This document shows, piece by piece, positions 63,750-64,000 of a stretch of DNA of 64,000 nt. The notes below the pieces were generated by a model. It did no database searches and was not told the origin of the DNA. It saw only the letters and a list, made by a program, of their open reading frames with translations. Source of the stretch: Ectopseudomonas chengduensis. GTDB lineage: Bacteria; Pseudomonadota; Gammaproteobacteria; Pseudomonadales; Pseudomonadaceae. The translations under genes were made by a program, and so were the position numbers. Within the stretch, counting starts at the first letter, position 1. Every line of letters starts with the position of its first letter. The stretch covers positions 1-64,000 of the forward strand of contig NZ_FMZQ01000003.1 in the NCBI RefSeq assembly GCF_900102635.1, given 5' to 3'.

Positions 63750-64000
63750 ATGCGGCATGCGCGGTGCTGGATTCATGGATGTTTGGGTGCCTTGTGTCTC
63801 TTGCTAGCGGATTCTCTCTATGCGGCCGACGTGGTCAAGGTCGGTGGCGCGCACTTTCCCCCCTATGTGATCAAGTCCAACGTGCACGACTCGAGTGGCT
63901 TGCTACCGCAACTGCTCGAAGCGCTCAACCGAGAGCAGAGCGAATACCACTTCACCATGTTGCCCACCGCCATCGTGCGTCGTTTCAGTGACCTGCAGCG
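63750..64000 (+). CDS. Second stand-alone solute-binding protein (partial, runs off the window)
   Basis: An open frame from the ATG at 63750 continues to the edge (83 complete codons). It has a signal peptide (MRHARCWIHG to LYAA) and then VVKVGGAHFPPYVIK, SGLLPQLLEALNREQSEYHF and PTAIVRRFSDLQ, which line up with VRVGGYHFPPYLD, QGLVPELLRALNAAQQQYRF and PTSATRRYRDLE of the gene before it. The pair is a tandem duplication. GGGG lies eight bases before the start. The missing part lies right of the window. Confidence 0.8.
   Translation, partial: MRHARCWIHGCLGALCLLLADSLYAADVVKVGGAHFPPYVIKSNVHDSSGLLPQLLEALNREQSEYHFTMLPTAIVRRFSDLQ

Overview
The window reads as a chromosomal segment of a Pseudomonas species, high in GC and probably in or near the P. 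mendocina/oleovorans/aeruginosa part of the genus. The grounds are gene content and order: uvrB, gltX, an Ala/Glu tRNA cluster, leuCD-leuB-asd-usg-fimV-truA-trpF-accD-folC-dedD-cvpA-purF-metZ, etfQO/etfBA, an sbrIR-like ECF sigma pair and a complete acyclic-terpene (atu) cluster. REP-type palindromes of at least six families are scattered between the genes. I see no CRISPR, prophage, intact IS or origin. The coding is dense and almost wholly core-like, so novelty lies in broken genes, regulatory sites and repeats more than in a large accessory island.

Layout. 0-5 kb: REP array, aromatic/aspartate aminotransferase (-), uvrB (+), second REP array. 4.6-7.5 kb: EmrB-type efflux pump (-), with a 5'-truncated EmrA adaptor fused head-to-head to a decapitated, frameshifted LysR remnant; one deletion removed both promoters. 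7.5-10 kb: gltX and three tRNA-Ala(GGC)/tRNA-Glu(TTC) repeats, the last Glu copy lacking its 5' acceptor strand. 10-16 kb: TetR regulator with a 9-bp tandem repeat and an alpha/beta hydrolase, a 7TMR-DISM diguanylate cyclase, thioesterase, small secreted protein, dusC, and ibpA behind a heat-shock promoter and ROSE thermometer. 16-20.5 kb: a five-PAS GGDEF-EAL protein and a LysR regulator. 20.7-26.3 kb: leucine and aspartate-family synthesis. 26.4-38.1 kb: polar hub protein FimV, then tRNA modification, tryptophan, fatty-acid, folate, purine and methionine genes.

38.2-50.4 kb: etfQO and etfBA diverging around a PsrA-like box, a lipase-like hydrolase, a MITE-like element, an envelope operon (solute-binding protein, DUF4398-like lipoprotein, OmpA lipoprotein), a MocR regulator, and a translationally coupled VWA lipoprotein / ECF sigma / anti-sigma operon behind an ECF-type promoter.

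50.4-62.8 kb: atuABCDEFGH (-) and divergent atuR (+). AtuF/AtuC form geranyl-CoA carboxylase, AtuD oxidises citronellyl-CoA, AtuE hydrates isohexenylglutaconyl-CoA, AtuH activates the acid, and AtuB/AtuG are reductases. The electrons from AtuD would enter the ETF/ETF-QO system also encoded here. REP doublets sit at six of the seven junctions of this operon, one of them encoding the AtuA C-terminus. The window closes with two tandem stand-alone solute-binding-protein genes, the second cut by the window edge.
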